Below are positions 1 to 8,272 of a stretch of 11,544 nt of DNA, in pieces. This DNA comes from Armatimonadota bacterium (GTDB taxonomy: Bacteria; Armatimonadota; Armatimonadia; Armatimonadales; Armatimonadaceae). The position numbers were made by a program, and so were the translations under genes. The DNA is taken from contig JACMIS010000782.1 in assembly GCA_014381035.1 (NCBI GenBank), positions 1-11,544 on the forward strand, read 5' to 3'. The notes below the pieces were generated by a model. It was not told the DNA's origin, did not search any database, and saw nothing but the letters and a program-made list of their open reading frames with translations. Every line of letters begins with the position of its first letter. Within the stretch, counting starts at the first letter, position 1.

Positions 1-1829
1 CCTTGAGCAATGACTTCGGCGGGGGAGGTCAGTCCGACGCGGATGCGCGCGATGGCGATTTCCTTCAGCGACGCCATGCCCTGTTGTACGGCGTAATGGC
101 GCAGTGTCCAGGCGTCCACATTTTCCCGGAGCATCCGGGCGAAGCCGCCGTCGCACGTCAGCACCTCCTGCACATCGAACTCGCCGACATAGCCGGTGTT
201 TTCGCATCGGGGACAACCGACCGCACGGTAGACCATTTCGCCCGCCGTTAAGCCGAGACGCGTCGCAACCGACTCCGTCGTCTCTTCCGGCGTGCGGCAC
301 GACAGGCAGAGTCGCCGCAGTCGTCGCTCCGAATAAACGCCGAGTAGCGCACTTGCCGCCGCCTCCGCACCGATGGCCTGTTTGAGAGCCGCCGCCGCGC
401 CCGCCGCATCGAGGGAATCGCCCGCCGCGCTCATGCCGACCAGAACCAGCGGGCTACTGGCGGGCGAGACCGCCGAGACGCGGCACACCGCCGCCGCCAC
501 ACGCGGATGCGCTGCGGACGCGTTGACCATCACCACATCGGGGTCCTGACCCTGTATGGCGTCCACCGCGTTCGACACGGCTATCGCAATCGCTTCCGGC
601 GACATTTCCATCGGCTCGACGACACACTGCGAGGTGTTTGGGATCTCATACCGCACCGCCAGTTCACAGGTCAACACAGTTCGGGCGTTCGCGCCTTCGT
701 CCTGCGAAAGCACCGTGACAAGCGAATACAGCGTTTCCTGCCAGTTTTGCCCCGTAACCAGAATCAAGCCGCCGCGACGGGAAAGAAGCGACGCCAACCG
801 TTCGCGCTGGGCAGGCGACGGATTGAAACGATCCAGGAGTTCTGGACCGACAGGGTCACGGCGCAGAAGTTGTAGCGTCACCCGTTCACCGTGCATCTCC
901 GGGAGCACCGCGACGCGGGTGTCTATAGACGGAAGCCCTTGCTCCGTAATCGGGCTGAGCCAGCCACGCTGTGCGCGTCGGCGTTCCCCGATGTCCAGGT
1001 AGGCTTGCCGCTTGATTTCGGAAAGGAGTGCCACATTCGCGGCATGGGGCAGGGTGTGTGCGGAGCGAAGCAAAGCCCGACGTTGCTGGCGACGCGGCAA
1101 TCGGTACGCTATACGGGCATGACCGCCCTGCGGTTCGACGGACAGCGCGGTCGCGCCGATCTGCACAGCTTCTTCCAGCAGGACGGACAACATCGCCTTC
1201 GCTGCCTGTTCGACCGCTTCAGGATCCGATGCCGCGCCAAGTGTATCAATCGCGGATTGTACCGGCGTTACCGAGGAGCCTGTCGCCGCCATCGCACTCG
1301 CCGCCGCGTAGTCGTCACTCTCGCCGAACGCGCCCGGAAACAGCGCGGAAAGCAGTAGCGCGGTACCGTCTTGCCCACCCGCACCCCCATAAAGCGTGTT
1401 CAGTGCACGGCGTAGCAGTGCCCCTTCTCCCAGAACCGGCTCCGGCGTCAGACCGGTCAGACGCGCCGCCACGAGAAGAGCTTCCGAGTCTGCGGGATTC
1501 AACATCGCGAGGCGCATGGTACTTCCGCTCCGGCTCACCGGAAGCATGACAAAGGTCAGTGCGGCTTGCGAGGGCAGGAGTCGCGCCACAGACGAATCGG
1601 CAGGGACGGCTTCCAGGTCGTGAAAAGGGACTCCCAGTTGCACCGCCATCGCTTCCGCGATGTCGTGCGCATTGACCAGCCCCCGGTCGCGCAAAATATC
1701 GCCTATCCGTTGTCCGGTCTGCCGTTGCTGGGCAATGACCTCGACGAGCTGGGCGTCCGTAATTTTTCCGAGGCGGACACATATCTCACCGAGCGGACTC
1801 TTCGCCTTTTCTGTTTCCGTGACTGTCAT
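1..1829 (-). CDS. GspE/PilB-family protein with degenerate ATPase motifs (pseudo-ATPase), 3' end outside window
   Basis: The minus frame is open for 609 codons from the ATG at 1829-1827 to the left edge. Residues about 12-72 form an MshEN/T2SSE_N domain with two repeats, LGEICVRLGKITDAQL and RIGDILRDRGLVNAHDI, each followed by a Gln, as in c-di-GMP-binding MshEN. The motor domain follows: RVAVLPEMHGERVTLQLLRRD (303-323) matches the region before the P-loop, and CLSC (508-511) plus GCPRCENTGYVGE (538-550) match the zinc-binding cysteines. The nucleotide motifs are ruined. Walker A is reduced to VTGQNWQETLY (358-368) with no Gly-Lys-Thr and about three residues missing. The Asp box is CELAVRY instead of EDPVEY. 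Walker B is DPDVVMVNASAA instead of DPDVIMVGEIRD. The His box is absent. The frame is unbroken, so this is not simple decay. Known family members power type IV pili or type II secretion. Here a c-di-GMP-sensing scaffold is inferred. No clear Shine-Dalgarno precedes the start. Confidence 0.93.
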   Translation of the reverse strand, partial: MTVTETEKAKSPLGEICVRLGKITDAQLVEVIAQQRQTGQRIGDILRDRGLVNAHDIAEAMAVQLGVPFHDLEAVPADSSVARLLPSQAALTFVMLPVSRSGSTMRLAMLNPADSEALLVAARLTGLTPEPVLGEGALLRRALNTLYGGAGGQDGTALLLSALFPGAFGESDDYAAASAMAATGSSVTPVQSAIDTLGAASDPEAVEQAAKAMLSVLLEEAVQIGATALSVEPQGGHARIAYRLPRRQQRRALLRSAHTLPHAANVALLSEIKRQAYLDIGERRRAQRGWLSPITEQGLPSIDTRVAVLPEMHGERVTLQLLRRDPVGPELLDRFNPSPAQRERLASLLSRRGGLILVTGQNWQETLYSLVTVLSQDEGANARTVLTCELAVRYEIPNTSQCVVEPMEMSPEAIAIAVSNAVDAIQGQDPDVVMVNASAAHPRVAAAVCRVSAVSPASSPLVLVGMSAAGDSLDAAGAAAALKQAIGAEAAASALLGVYSERRLRRLCLSCRTPEETTESVATRLGLTAGEMVYRAVGCPRCENTGYVGEFDVQEVLTCDGGFARMLRENVDAWTLRHYAVQQGMASLKEIAIARIRVGLTSPAEVIAQ

Positions 1830-1848
1830 AATTGTTTGTGCATGCGGC

Positions 1849-1878
1849 TTGAGAAACCTATACCATGTTTGATACAAT
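1849..1878 (+). promoter_or_regulatory. Candidate sigma-70-type promoter for the DUF4382 lipoprotein gene
   Basis: A TTGAGA element (1849-1854) lies 18 bases before TACAAT (1873-1878), close to the housekeeping -35/-10 consensus. Transcription would begin near 1885, leaving a leader of about 65 bases before the lipoprotein start at 1952. The site sits in the 122-base region between two divergent genes, so a regulator bound here could affect both. The -10 overlaps a short inverted repeat, GATAC (1871-1875) and GTATC (1885-1889). Confidence 0.45.
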
Positions 1879-1935
1879 ATCGAAGTATCTTTTTCCTGCG
1901 CTCTGGCGAAATGCTGTCGCGCCCGTCGTAACGAT

Positions 1936-1940
1936 AGGAG
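1936..1940 (+). promoter_or_regulatory. Shine-Dalgarno that decides the lipoprotein start
   Basis: AGGAG ends 11 bases before the ATG at 1952. It supports that start over the in-frame ATG at 1865, which would put about 29 non-signal residues ahead of the lipoprotein signal peptide and would lie upstream of the predicted -10 box. Confidence 0.7.
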
Positions 1941-1951
1941 ATCGTGTTTCA

Positions 1952-3715
1952 ATGCAAAACAGACGCCACACTTTATCTATTATAGGCATTTTTGCCGGGA
2001 TGGCACTATTTTCGCTCTATTTATCCGGGTGTGGTGCGGGAACCGGTCAAAGTCTGAACTCCCCCTCGCTGACTTCGCGCTCCTCCGTCGACACGGTCGG
2101 GACGGGCAGTACTAAGTCATCCGCAAGTTCTGTGCTACCGGCGAAACGGCTCGGTCTGTTTGTTACCGACTACATCGCGCAGAAAAGCAAAACGGCAGGT
2201 GCGACGGAAAAACCGGCGACCCTCGCCCGCACCGAAAACACGCTCAATGCCACCGAATACGCGCATGTGTTCGTCACGCTGCATAAAGTGGAACTGGTTT
2301 CTGCCGATGATCAGACATTCCCTATCTGGACAAACGATGCGGGGCGTGTGGTCGATCTTGCCACCTTACGGGACGCGACCGGGGAGCGACTCGCCCTGTT
2401 GGGCGGTGTTCCCGCTCCCGGCGTCACCGGGAAGAAGACGTACAAGCGAGCGCGAATCACGCTCGGTAACAGTATGACGTTCCTGAAACGGGGCGAAACA
2501 TCCGGCAAACCGACGCCGTTGGACGATGCCATCGGGCGCGACGACGAGGGACGGCGGGTCCTCACCGTCTTAATTGATCGCCCCCGCGATCTCGGCAACG
2601 GTAAAGAGGACCTGATCCTGGCGTTCGACCGCTCGGCGTTCGTGTTCGCCGAGGGACGGGTCACGCCCAGCGTCCGCGAAGCGCGGGGGGGAATCAGCAC
2701 CGACCCGGCGCGTCAGGAACCGGCGATGTTCGTGGGGACGGTCTCCGAAGCCACGGCGGGTGGGGATGGTCCGGAGCGCGTTTTCGCGCTGACACCGGAC
2801 GCGGGCGCACGCGGCGAGAATTTTTTGGTCTGGCTACGCTCGTCGGCACCGTTTTTCCGCGCCGACGGAAAGCCCTCCCCGACGCTGACCGATGGGGGAC
2901 GTGTCGCGGTGCGGGGACGTCTGCAACCCTCTACCAAGCGCGTTCTCGCCGAATCGGTCGCCGTGCTCGCCGAAGGCGAAAAGCCGGGTGAGGTCGCGTC
3001 CGTGATCGGGACGCCGTCCAACGCCAACGCCGAGGGCGGTTCCTTCACGGTCGCGGTCAAGGATACGCGCCGAATCGAGCCCGCCTATGCCGAAGTCACC
3101 GTGACACTGGGCGAGGGAGCGGTCTTGCGCTCGGCGAGCGGTCTGCCCGTGACGAAAGACGAATTCTTCGCTGGTCTGAAAAGAGCGGGCGCGGATGAGT
3201 ATGCGGAAGCCGAGGGCGATTACGAACCGACGACCGGTGTTCTGACCGCCAGTCGGGTGCGTCTCACGGCAACAACGGACGATAAATCACCCCGCGAGAC
3301 CTCGCTCACCGCGCTGGCGAAAACGGTCAACGAGAAATCACTCACCGTCACCGCACCGCTTGTAGAGTGGGATGGGATCGTGCCGCCCGCTTCGGGCAAG
3401 GCATGGACAGTGAATACCTCGGGCGCGACGGTCTGCCGCGACAAAGACGGTAAAACTATCGCGCTCGCGGACCTGCTGACCGCGGCGAAAGACCCGGACA
3501 ACTACGCCGTGCATGTCGTCGGCACTTACGCCGGTGGCGCGATCGCCGCAACACGCCTGGAACTGCGCCCCGCCCCTGAAAAGGAAGTCGTCGCGAAAAA
3601 AACGGTCAAGGGCGAAAAAGATACCGTGAAGCCAGACGCGGACACGGTGAAGGGCGGTGCAGGCATGGATGCTGGCAAGGAAAAAACGAACGTGAAGGAA
3701 GCCTCGTCGCCGTAA
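1952..3715 (+). CDS. DUF4382-type lipoprotein with tandem DUF5666-like modules
   Basis: 587 residues from the ATG at 1952. Residues 1-27 are a lipoprotein signal: MQNRR, a hydrophobic stretch, then the lipobox LSGC with Cys27 as lipidation site. A Ser/Thr/Gly-rich linker (28-62) leads to a DUF4382-like domain (about 66-240): LGLFVTDY, an AHVFVTLHKVEL strand, a VVDLATL segment and a YKRARITLG strand. Three beta-rich stretches follow (about 258-340, 345-440 and 450-540). Each ends in a V-x-G or A-x-G turn followed by an LxAxxVxL or IAATRLEL strand, the pattern seen in DUF5666. The last 45 residues are Lys/Asp-rich with a DTVKPDADTVK repeat, probably disordered. The protein is probably anchored in the envelope. 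Its role is unknown; DUF4382 proteins are usually secreted or lipidated carbohydrate- or surface-associated proteins. It is divergent from the GspE-like gene and ends at a strong hairpin terminator. The domain names come from pattern recognition and are moderately sure. Confidence 0.88.
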   Translation: MQNRRHTLSIIGIFAGMALFSLYLSGCGAGTGQSLNSPSLTSRSSVDTVGTGSTKSSASSVLPAKRLGLFVTDYIAQKSKTAGATEKPATLARTENTLNATEYAHVFVTLHKVELVSADDQTFPIWTNDAGRVVDLATLRDATGERLALLGGVPAPGVTGKKTYKRARITLGNSMTFLKRGETSGKPTPLDDAIGRDDEGRRVLTVLIDRPRDLGNGKEDLILAFDRSAFVFAEGRVTPSVREARGGISTDPARQEPAMFVGTVSEATAGGDGPERVFALTPDAGARGENFLVWLRSSAPFFRADGKPSPTLTDGGRVAVRGRLQPSTKRVLAESVAVLAEGEKPGEVASVIGTPSNANAEGGSFTVAVKDTRRIEPAYAEVTVTLGEGAVLRSASGLPVTKDEFFAGLKRAGADEYAEAEGDYEPTTGVLTASRVRLTATTDDKSPRETSLTALAKTVNEKSLTVTAPLVEWDGIVPPASGKAWTVNTSGATVCRDKDGKTIALADLLTAAKDPDNYAVHVVGTYAGGAIAATRLELRPAPEKEVVAKKTVKGEKDTVKPDADTVKGGAGMDAGKEKTNVKEASSP

Positions 3716-3717
3716 AT

Positions 3718-3744
3718 CGGGGGGATTACAATCCCCGTTTTATT
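3718..3744 (+). terminator. Rho-independent terminator after the lipoprotein gene
   Basis: GGGGAT (3721-3726), loop TACA and ATCCCC (3731-3736) form a perfect 6-bp GC-rich stem followed by GTTTTATT. The stem begins 5 bases after the lipoprotein stop. Its T-tract side overlaps the last codons of the convergent YqeG-like gene, so the two convergent genes are separated by this hairpin alone. Confidence 0.8.
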
Positions 3745-4264
3745 CGGGGCGCGAACGATTTCCGCGAAGTACAAGTCGCTCCAGACTGCGCGAGATATAG
3801 CGCGTCCCGACAAACTCCTGTTTTGAAATCGGGTTGACCAGCACAGTGAACATGCCCAGCCGGTTGCCTGCCAGAATATCCGTGAATAGTTGATCGCCGA
3901 TCATCGCGGACTCTTCCTGCCTCGCACCCAGTAGCGATAAACCGTGAAGGATTCCGGCGGTCCCCGGCTTATTCGCGCTCCGCGGCACGTGTGCGATATT
4001 CCACCCTTTCGCAAGTCGTGCGAGCCGTGTCAACCGTTGCGTGTTCGACGCGAGACACACTCCGATTCCTGCGTCGCGCAGCCCGGCAAGCCAGGCAAGA
4101 ACTTCCGGTGCGGCGTCACCGTCCCCGTGCCACGGCAACAGCGTATTGTCCAGATCCGTCACCACGGCGCGGATCCCGCGTTCGGTGAAGACAGTGGCGG
4201 GGACTTCGGTGACATGGCGCACCAGAAGTGAGGGGGTCAGTAACTGTGACAGGCGGGATAGCAT
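3740..4264 (-). CDS. YqeG-family HAD IIIA-type phosphatase
   Basis: 174 residues from the ATG at 4264, reading MLSRLSQLLTPSLLVRHV, the usual start and length for YqeG proteins. The longer frame, to 4462, overlaps the divergent neighbour and adds a non-homologous leader. All four HAD motifs are present: motif I TDLDNTLL with nucleophile Asp37 and Asp39, motif II ASNT with Ser73, motif III NKPGT with Lys99, and motif IV GDQLFTD with Asp124 and Asp129. The family is related to yeast Gep4 and is predicted to dephosphorylate phosphatidylglycerophosphate or a similar phosphomonoester in the cytoplasm or at the membrane. The substrate is not decided by sequence. There is no obvious Shine-Dalgarno. 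The gene is transcribed away from the desaturase-like gene across an 85-base region and could share its operator. Confidence 0.9.
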   Translation of the reverse strand: MLSRLSQLLTPSLLVRHVTEVPATVFTERGIRAVVTDLDNTLLPWHGDGDAAPEVLAWLAGLRDAGIGVCLASNTQRLTRLARLAKGWNIAHVPRSANKPGTAGILHGLSLLGARQEESAMIGDQLFTDILAGNRLGMFTVLVNPISKQEFVGTRYISRSLERLVLRGNRSRPE

Positions 4265-4280
4265 CGGATAATCGTTATTA

Positions 4281-4294
4281 GAAAACGCGTTTTC
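4281..4294. promoter_or_regulatory. Perfect 14-bp palindrome, candidate operator
   Basis: GAAAACGCGTTTTC is its own reverse complement. It lies in the 85-base space between the divergent YqeG-like gene (start 4264) and desaturase-like gene (start 4350), 17-30 bases upstream of the YqeG start. Two half-sites of GAAAACG suggest a dimeric regulator. The regulator is not identified and no second copy was noticed in the window. Confidence 0.4.
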
Positions 4295-4349
4295 GGGCGA
4301 ATCGGTAGAACCCGTTGGCGCATTGCACGTAGTGTATCGCGGGGGTACG

Positions 4350-5117
4350 ATGAAACGTAGCATATTACGGCGGGATGTTTCATCGTCACGCCGGGAACAG
4401 CAGGCATTCTTGAGCGAACCGATACCCTTTAACCCCGCCGCCGCACGGCTCGACAAAGACACCGAAGCCGAATTGTACTCTCTCTATCGCGCCTACTTCG
4501 CCGACGCCGAAGCGCGACAATGGAATGTGTGGGATGCGATCCCCTGGGAAACGTCGTATCCGACGGAACCTGGTGAGGAACTGGTCAATGCGGTCCTGAC
4601 GTGTTATAGCGCGGAACTGTTTCTGCCGGATTACATGACCACGTTGCTGATGCACACGCGTTCCTCTCGCGGACGGACGTGGTACGTGACGCACTGGTGC
4701 TACGAGGAAGGCAAACACTTACTCGCACTGGGCGAATGGCTCACCCGGCGCGGCTTGTTCACGGACGAGGAACTGCAAAACCGGGGCGCGGAGGTGATGG
4801 GGACCAATCGCTGGCAACCGGCTTCGACCGATGCTATCGCCCTTTTCGTGGATGCCATTCTGTACGAGACGCAGGAAGAAACGCGCTATCGTGACCTGCG
4901 CCGCGTCGCCGAAGCCGAGCAAGACACCGCGCTGGTCGCGCTCAGTGATCACATCCTGACCGATGAGGGAACGCAGAAAGGGTTCTTCAGCCAGTCGCTT
5001 GCCATCATCGCCCGGCGGCACGCCGACAAAGTGAGCGAAGCGATAGAGGTGATCGCGGCGACCCAACCCGACCCGGACGCGGCGCGGCTACTGGTGCGCG
5101 GTTTCATAGACGGGTAA
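4350..5117 (+). CDS. Ferritin-like diiron protein related to acyl-ACP desaturases
   Basis: 255 residues from the ATG at 4350, preceded by GGGGG four bases upstream; the in-frame TTG at 4323 has no ribosome site. It is entirely helical and soluble-looking. The FA_desaturase_2 (acyl-ACP/stearoyl-ACP desaturase) pattern is clear: Glu89 in CYSAELFLPDYM, Glu120-x-x-His123 in WYVTHWCYEEGKH, Glu176 in YETQEETRY and Glu206 in TDEGTQKGFF. By alignment with the castor enzyme ligands (E105, E143, H146, E196, E229, H232) five of six iron ligands are kept. The last His is Gln209. Family members introduce a double bond into acyl chains using a diiron centre and external electrons. The Gln may change metal binding or abolish activity. 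It heads a run with the next two genes (gaps 30 and 15 bases). Desaturase activity is inference; the fold is fairly sure. Confidence 0.85.
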   Translation: MKRSILRRDVSSSRREQQAFLSEPIPFNPAAARLDKDTEAELYSLYRAYFADAEARQWNVWDAIPWETSYPTEPGEELVNAVLTCYSAELFLPDYMTTLLMHTRSSRGRTWYVTHWCYEEGKHLLALGEWLTRRGLFTDEELQNRGAEVMGTNRWQPASTDAIALFVDAILYETQEETRYRDLRRVAEAEQDTALVALSDHILTDEGTQKGFFSQSLAIIARRHADKVSEAIEVIAATQPDPDAARLLVRGFIDG

Positions 5118-5147
5118 CCATGTGCGGGGGCGGCGTGTCTCGGATCT

Positions 5148-5582
5148 ATGAGTCAACTATTGTTGTGGAATTTTGTCGTGCCGAACGTGGTCGGAGTCAT
5201 CGCGCTGATCGGGGTGGTCTGGCTCTACATTTTGAACGATTACTGTGGTTGGAAATCTTTCTGGAGGCATAAATACAGGGCGCGTGTCTTCTGGTCGGCG
5301 CGGCTAACCCTGTTCTTTTATGGCAGTGCTGTTACTGCCGGGTACGGGCTATCCACCGTTATGGGGATGTCGCCCGTGTTTGGTACGCACGTGGCTTGGG
5401 GCGGTAAACTGCTCCTCCTGTTTTTTATAGATGGATTCCTGATAGCTTTGATATACCGATTGGCAGACGCTCTTGTCGCGAAATATGGGAAGCTCGGTCC
5501 GCAACGCCCTCCTGAGGGCAATACAAACACCGGGATATATTCGACATATCATGCAGGCTATGGCGGCGAACATCACATCTAG
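5148..5582 (+). CDS. Small membrane protein, three predicted helices, function unknown
   Basis: 144 residues. Hydrophobic segments at about 8-29, 53-75 and 86-108 predict three membrane spans. The loop after the first is aromatic and basic (NDYCGWKSFWRHKYRAR), and the tail is polar, ending YHAGYGGEHHI with His residues that could bind metal. I do not recognise a named family. It starts 30 bases after the desaturase-like gene and ends 15 bases before the redoxin gene, so co-transcription is likely and it may be the membrane partner of one or both. The Shine-Dalgarno is weak. High adenine/thymine codon use in the C-terminal third is mildly unlike its neighbours. Confidence 0.75.
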   Translation: MSQLLLWNFVVPNVVGVIALIGVVWLYILNDYCGWKSFWRHKYRARVFWSARLTLFFYGSAVTAGYGLSTVMGMSPVFGTHVAWGGKLLLLFFIDGFLIALIYRLADALVAKYGKLGPQRPPEGNTNTGIYSTYHAGYGGEHHI

Positions 5583-5597
5583 CGATAGAAAATCATT

Positions 5598-6704
5598 ATG
5601 ACGAATATTCCAAAGGTACGAATAGCGGCATACGTCGCGGGGGCATTGATCGCGATTGCCGGTCCCGTGACCTTTGCGGGACTCATGCTTTCCGGCACCG
5701 GACGCAGTATCCCATCGGCTCCGGCGATCTCGATAGTCTCCACGGGGACCCAGGCACCCGACTTCACCTTGCCGACGCATGACGGGCGCACGATGCACCT
5801 CGCCGATTACCGGGGACGCGCCGTGTTTCTCGTTTTCGTGCCGGATTTCGGCAGCCCCGAAACACTCGCGCAGGCTCGTTCACTTGCCAAAACAGAACCG
5901 GATTTCAACATGGCGGGTGCGAAGGTAATGGTGATCTCGTCCGACACCGGGGAAGCGGCGAAGGAACTGCACTCCGCGAACAAACTGCCGTTCCCGTTGT
6001 TGCTTGATGCCGGCGGGAGCCTCGCCAATCAGTTCGGGGTTGGTCTGGGGATGCGGCGTACCTACGTCATCTCGCCAACGGGTGAGGTCAAGTTTCGCGT
6101 GGATAATTCTGTGATTGATATTCCGAACCACGGCAAACAACTTCTGACGGTGAGCGGGTGTTGTATTGACGAGGTGGAGGCGTCGCGGGCGGAAGGCATC
6201 GGAAAACCGGTGGGTGACTACTCGTTGCCGCTTGCCACCGACCCGGCGCACCCGATGAACACGATTTATGGCGGCGGGGCGCAAAAAGCAACCGCCGTTC
6301 TCTTTCTGTCCGCGAAGTGCCCCTGCTCCAACTCGTACAACGAGCGCGTCGCGGCGATGGCGAAGCAGTACGCGGGGCGACCGGATATTCGTCTGATCGG
6401 CATCTACGCGAACAAGGACGAAACGATTGAGGAGATCGCCGCGCACGCGAAGAAGAACGGGTTTACGTTCCCGGTCCTCCATGACAAGGACGGTTTGGGC
6501 GCGAAGCATTTCGGGGCGAGTGTCACCCCGGAATCGTTCGTGCTGGACGCGTCGCGGACACTCCGTTACGCCGGACGCATTGACGACCACCGCGAAGTGG
6601 CGGAAGCAAAGACACATGAATTCACGGACGCGATAGAGGCGGTAATTACTGGCGGGGAGCCGCCAAAAGCAACACGAGCATTTGGGTGCGGGATTGTTCG
6701 GTAG
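5598..6704 (+). CDS. Membrane-anchored protein with two redoxin (thioredoxin-fold) domains
   Basis: 368 residues. Residues 8-32 form one N-terminal membrane segment without a clear cleavage site, so the rest is probably periplasmic or extracytoplasmic. Domain 1 (about 52-185) has the AhpC/TSA opening APDFTLPTHDGRTMHLADYRG, but the peroxidatic region reads FVPDFGSPETL with no cysteine. Domain 1 has no Cys at all, so it should not be a peroxidase. A Cys188-Cys189 pair lies in the linker. Domain 2 (about 203-350) begins with VGDYSLP and carries AKCPCSNSY (Cys241, Cys243) where redoxins have the active site, followed by FPVLHDKDG, TPESFVLD and the family-typical YAGRIDD. The tail ends FGCGIVR (Cys364). 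Similar proteins occur in Planctomycetes and relatives and are assumed to handle thiol or metal redox chemistry. It closes the three-gene run with the desaturase-like and membrane genes. Confidence 0.87.
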   Translation: MTNIPKVRIAAYVAGALIAIAGPVTFAGLMLSGTGRSIPSAPAISIVSTGTQAPDFTLPTHDGRTMHLADYRGRAVFLVFVPDFGSPETLAQARSLAKTEPDFNMAGAKVMVISSDTGEAAKELHSANKLPFPLLLDAGGSLANQFGVGLGMRRTYVISPTGEVKFRVDNSVIDIPNHGKQLLTVSGCCIDEVEASRAEGIGKPVGDYSLPLATDPAHPMNTIYGGGAQKATAVLFLSAKCPCSNSYNERVAAMAKQYAGRPDIRLIGIYANKDETIEEIAAHAKKNGFTFPVLHDKDGLGAKHFGASVTPESFVLDASRTLRYAGRIDDHREVAEAKTHEFTDAIEAVITGGEPPKATRAFGCGIVR

Positions 6705-6770
6705 TGGGGAAGCCCCTCAATTTGGGGACAAAATCATCGCTTTTATTGTATAAAGAAGTAGGATAAACCG

Positions 6771-6982
6771 ATGACAGAAATACTGACACGAGAAGAAGTC
6801 GCCCGCGCCATCGTCCGCGCCGAGACTCCCGAGGAGTTGGACGAAGCGCGGACGATGCGCGAAACCTATCTCCAGAAAAACCCCGACGATAAAGACATCC
6901 GGGCGATGGACGAACTACTGGAATCGCTCACGGATGCATTAACACCGAAAGAATCTCAAAGCGGAGAAATAGACACGCAACG

Positions 6983-6986
<4 letters not shown>
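6771..6986 (+). CDS. Small acidic helical protein coupled to glutamate dehydrogenase
   Basis: 71 residues, rich in Glu and Asp, with alternating helix-like segments (REEVARAIVRAETPEELDEA and KDIRAMDELLESLTDAL) and no cysteine, signal or membrane segment. A good Shine-Dalgarno (AGGA, 6760-6763) lies 7 bases before the start. Its stop TGA overlaps the ATG of the dehydrogenase (ATGA, 6983-6986), so the two are translationally coupled. The dehydrogenase has no well-placed ribosome site of its own (GGAG at 6963-6966 is 16 bases away). I do not recognise the family. It may be a small regulator or partner of the enzyme, or a leader that sets its translation level. Confidence 0.7.

Positions 6987-8272
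<1,286 letters not shown>

Noticed and set aside
3..1549. Several overlapping plus-strand frames across the first 1.5 kb
   Set aside because: They are antisense shadows of the long minus-strand GspE/PilB-like frame, which has clear family motifs along its whole length; the plus frames give Arg-rich, motif-free products.
1..1829. Calling this gene an active type IV pilus or type II secretion ATPase
   Set aside because: The P-loop Lys, Walker B Glu, Asp box and His box are all missing, so the overall homology does not support activity.
1865..1951. ATG at 1865 as start of the lipoprotein
   Set aside because: It overlaps the predicted -10 box, has no ribosome site, and would place 29 residues before a good lipoprotein signal. 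The ATG at 1952 has AGGAG upstream.
4265..4462. 66-residue N-terminal extension of the YqeG-like protein
   Set aside because: It overlaps the divergent desaturase gene and has no family similarity. Starting at 4264 gives the normal YqeG length and N-terminus.
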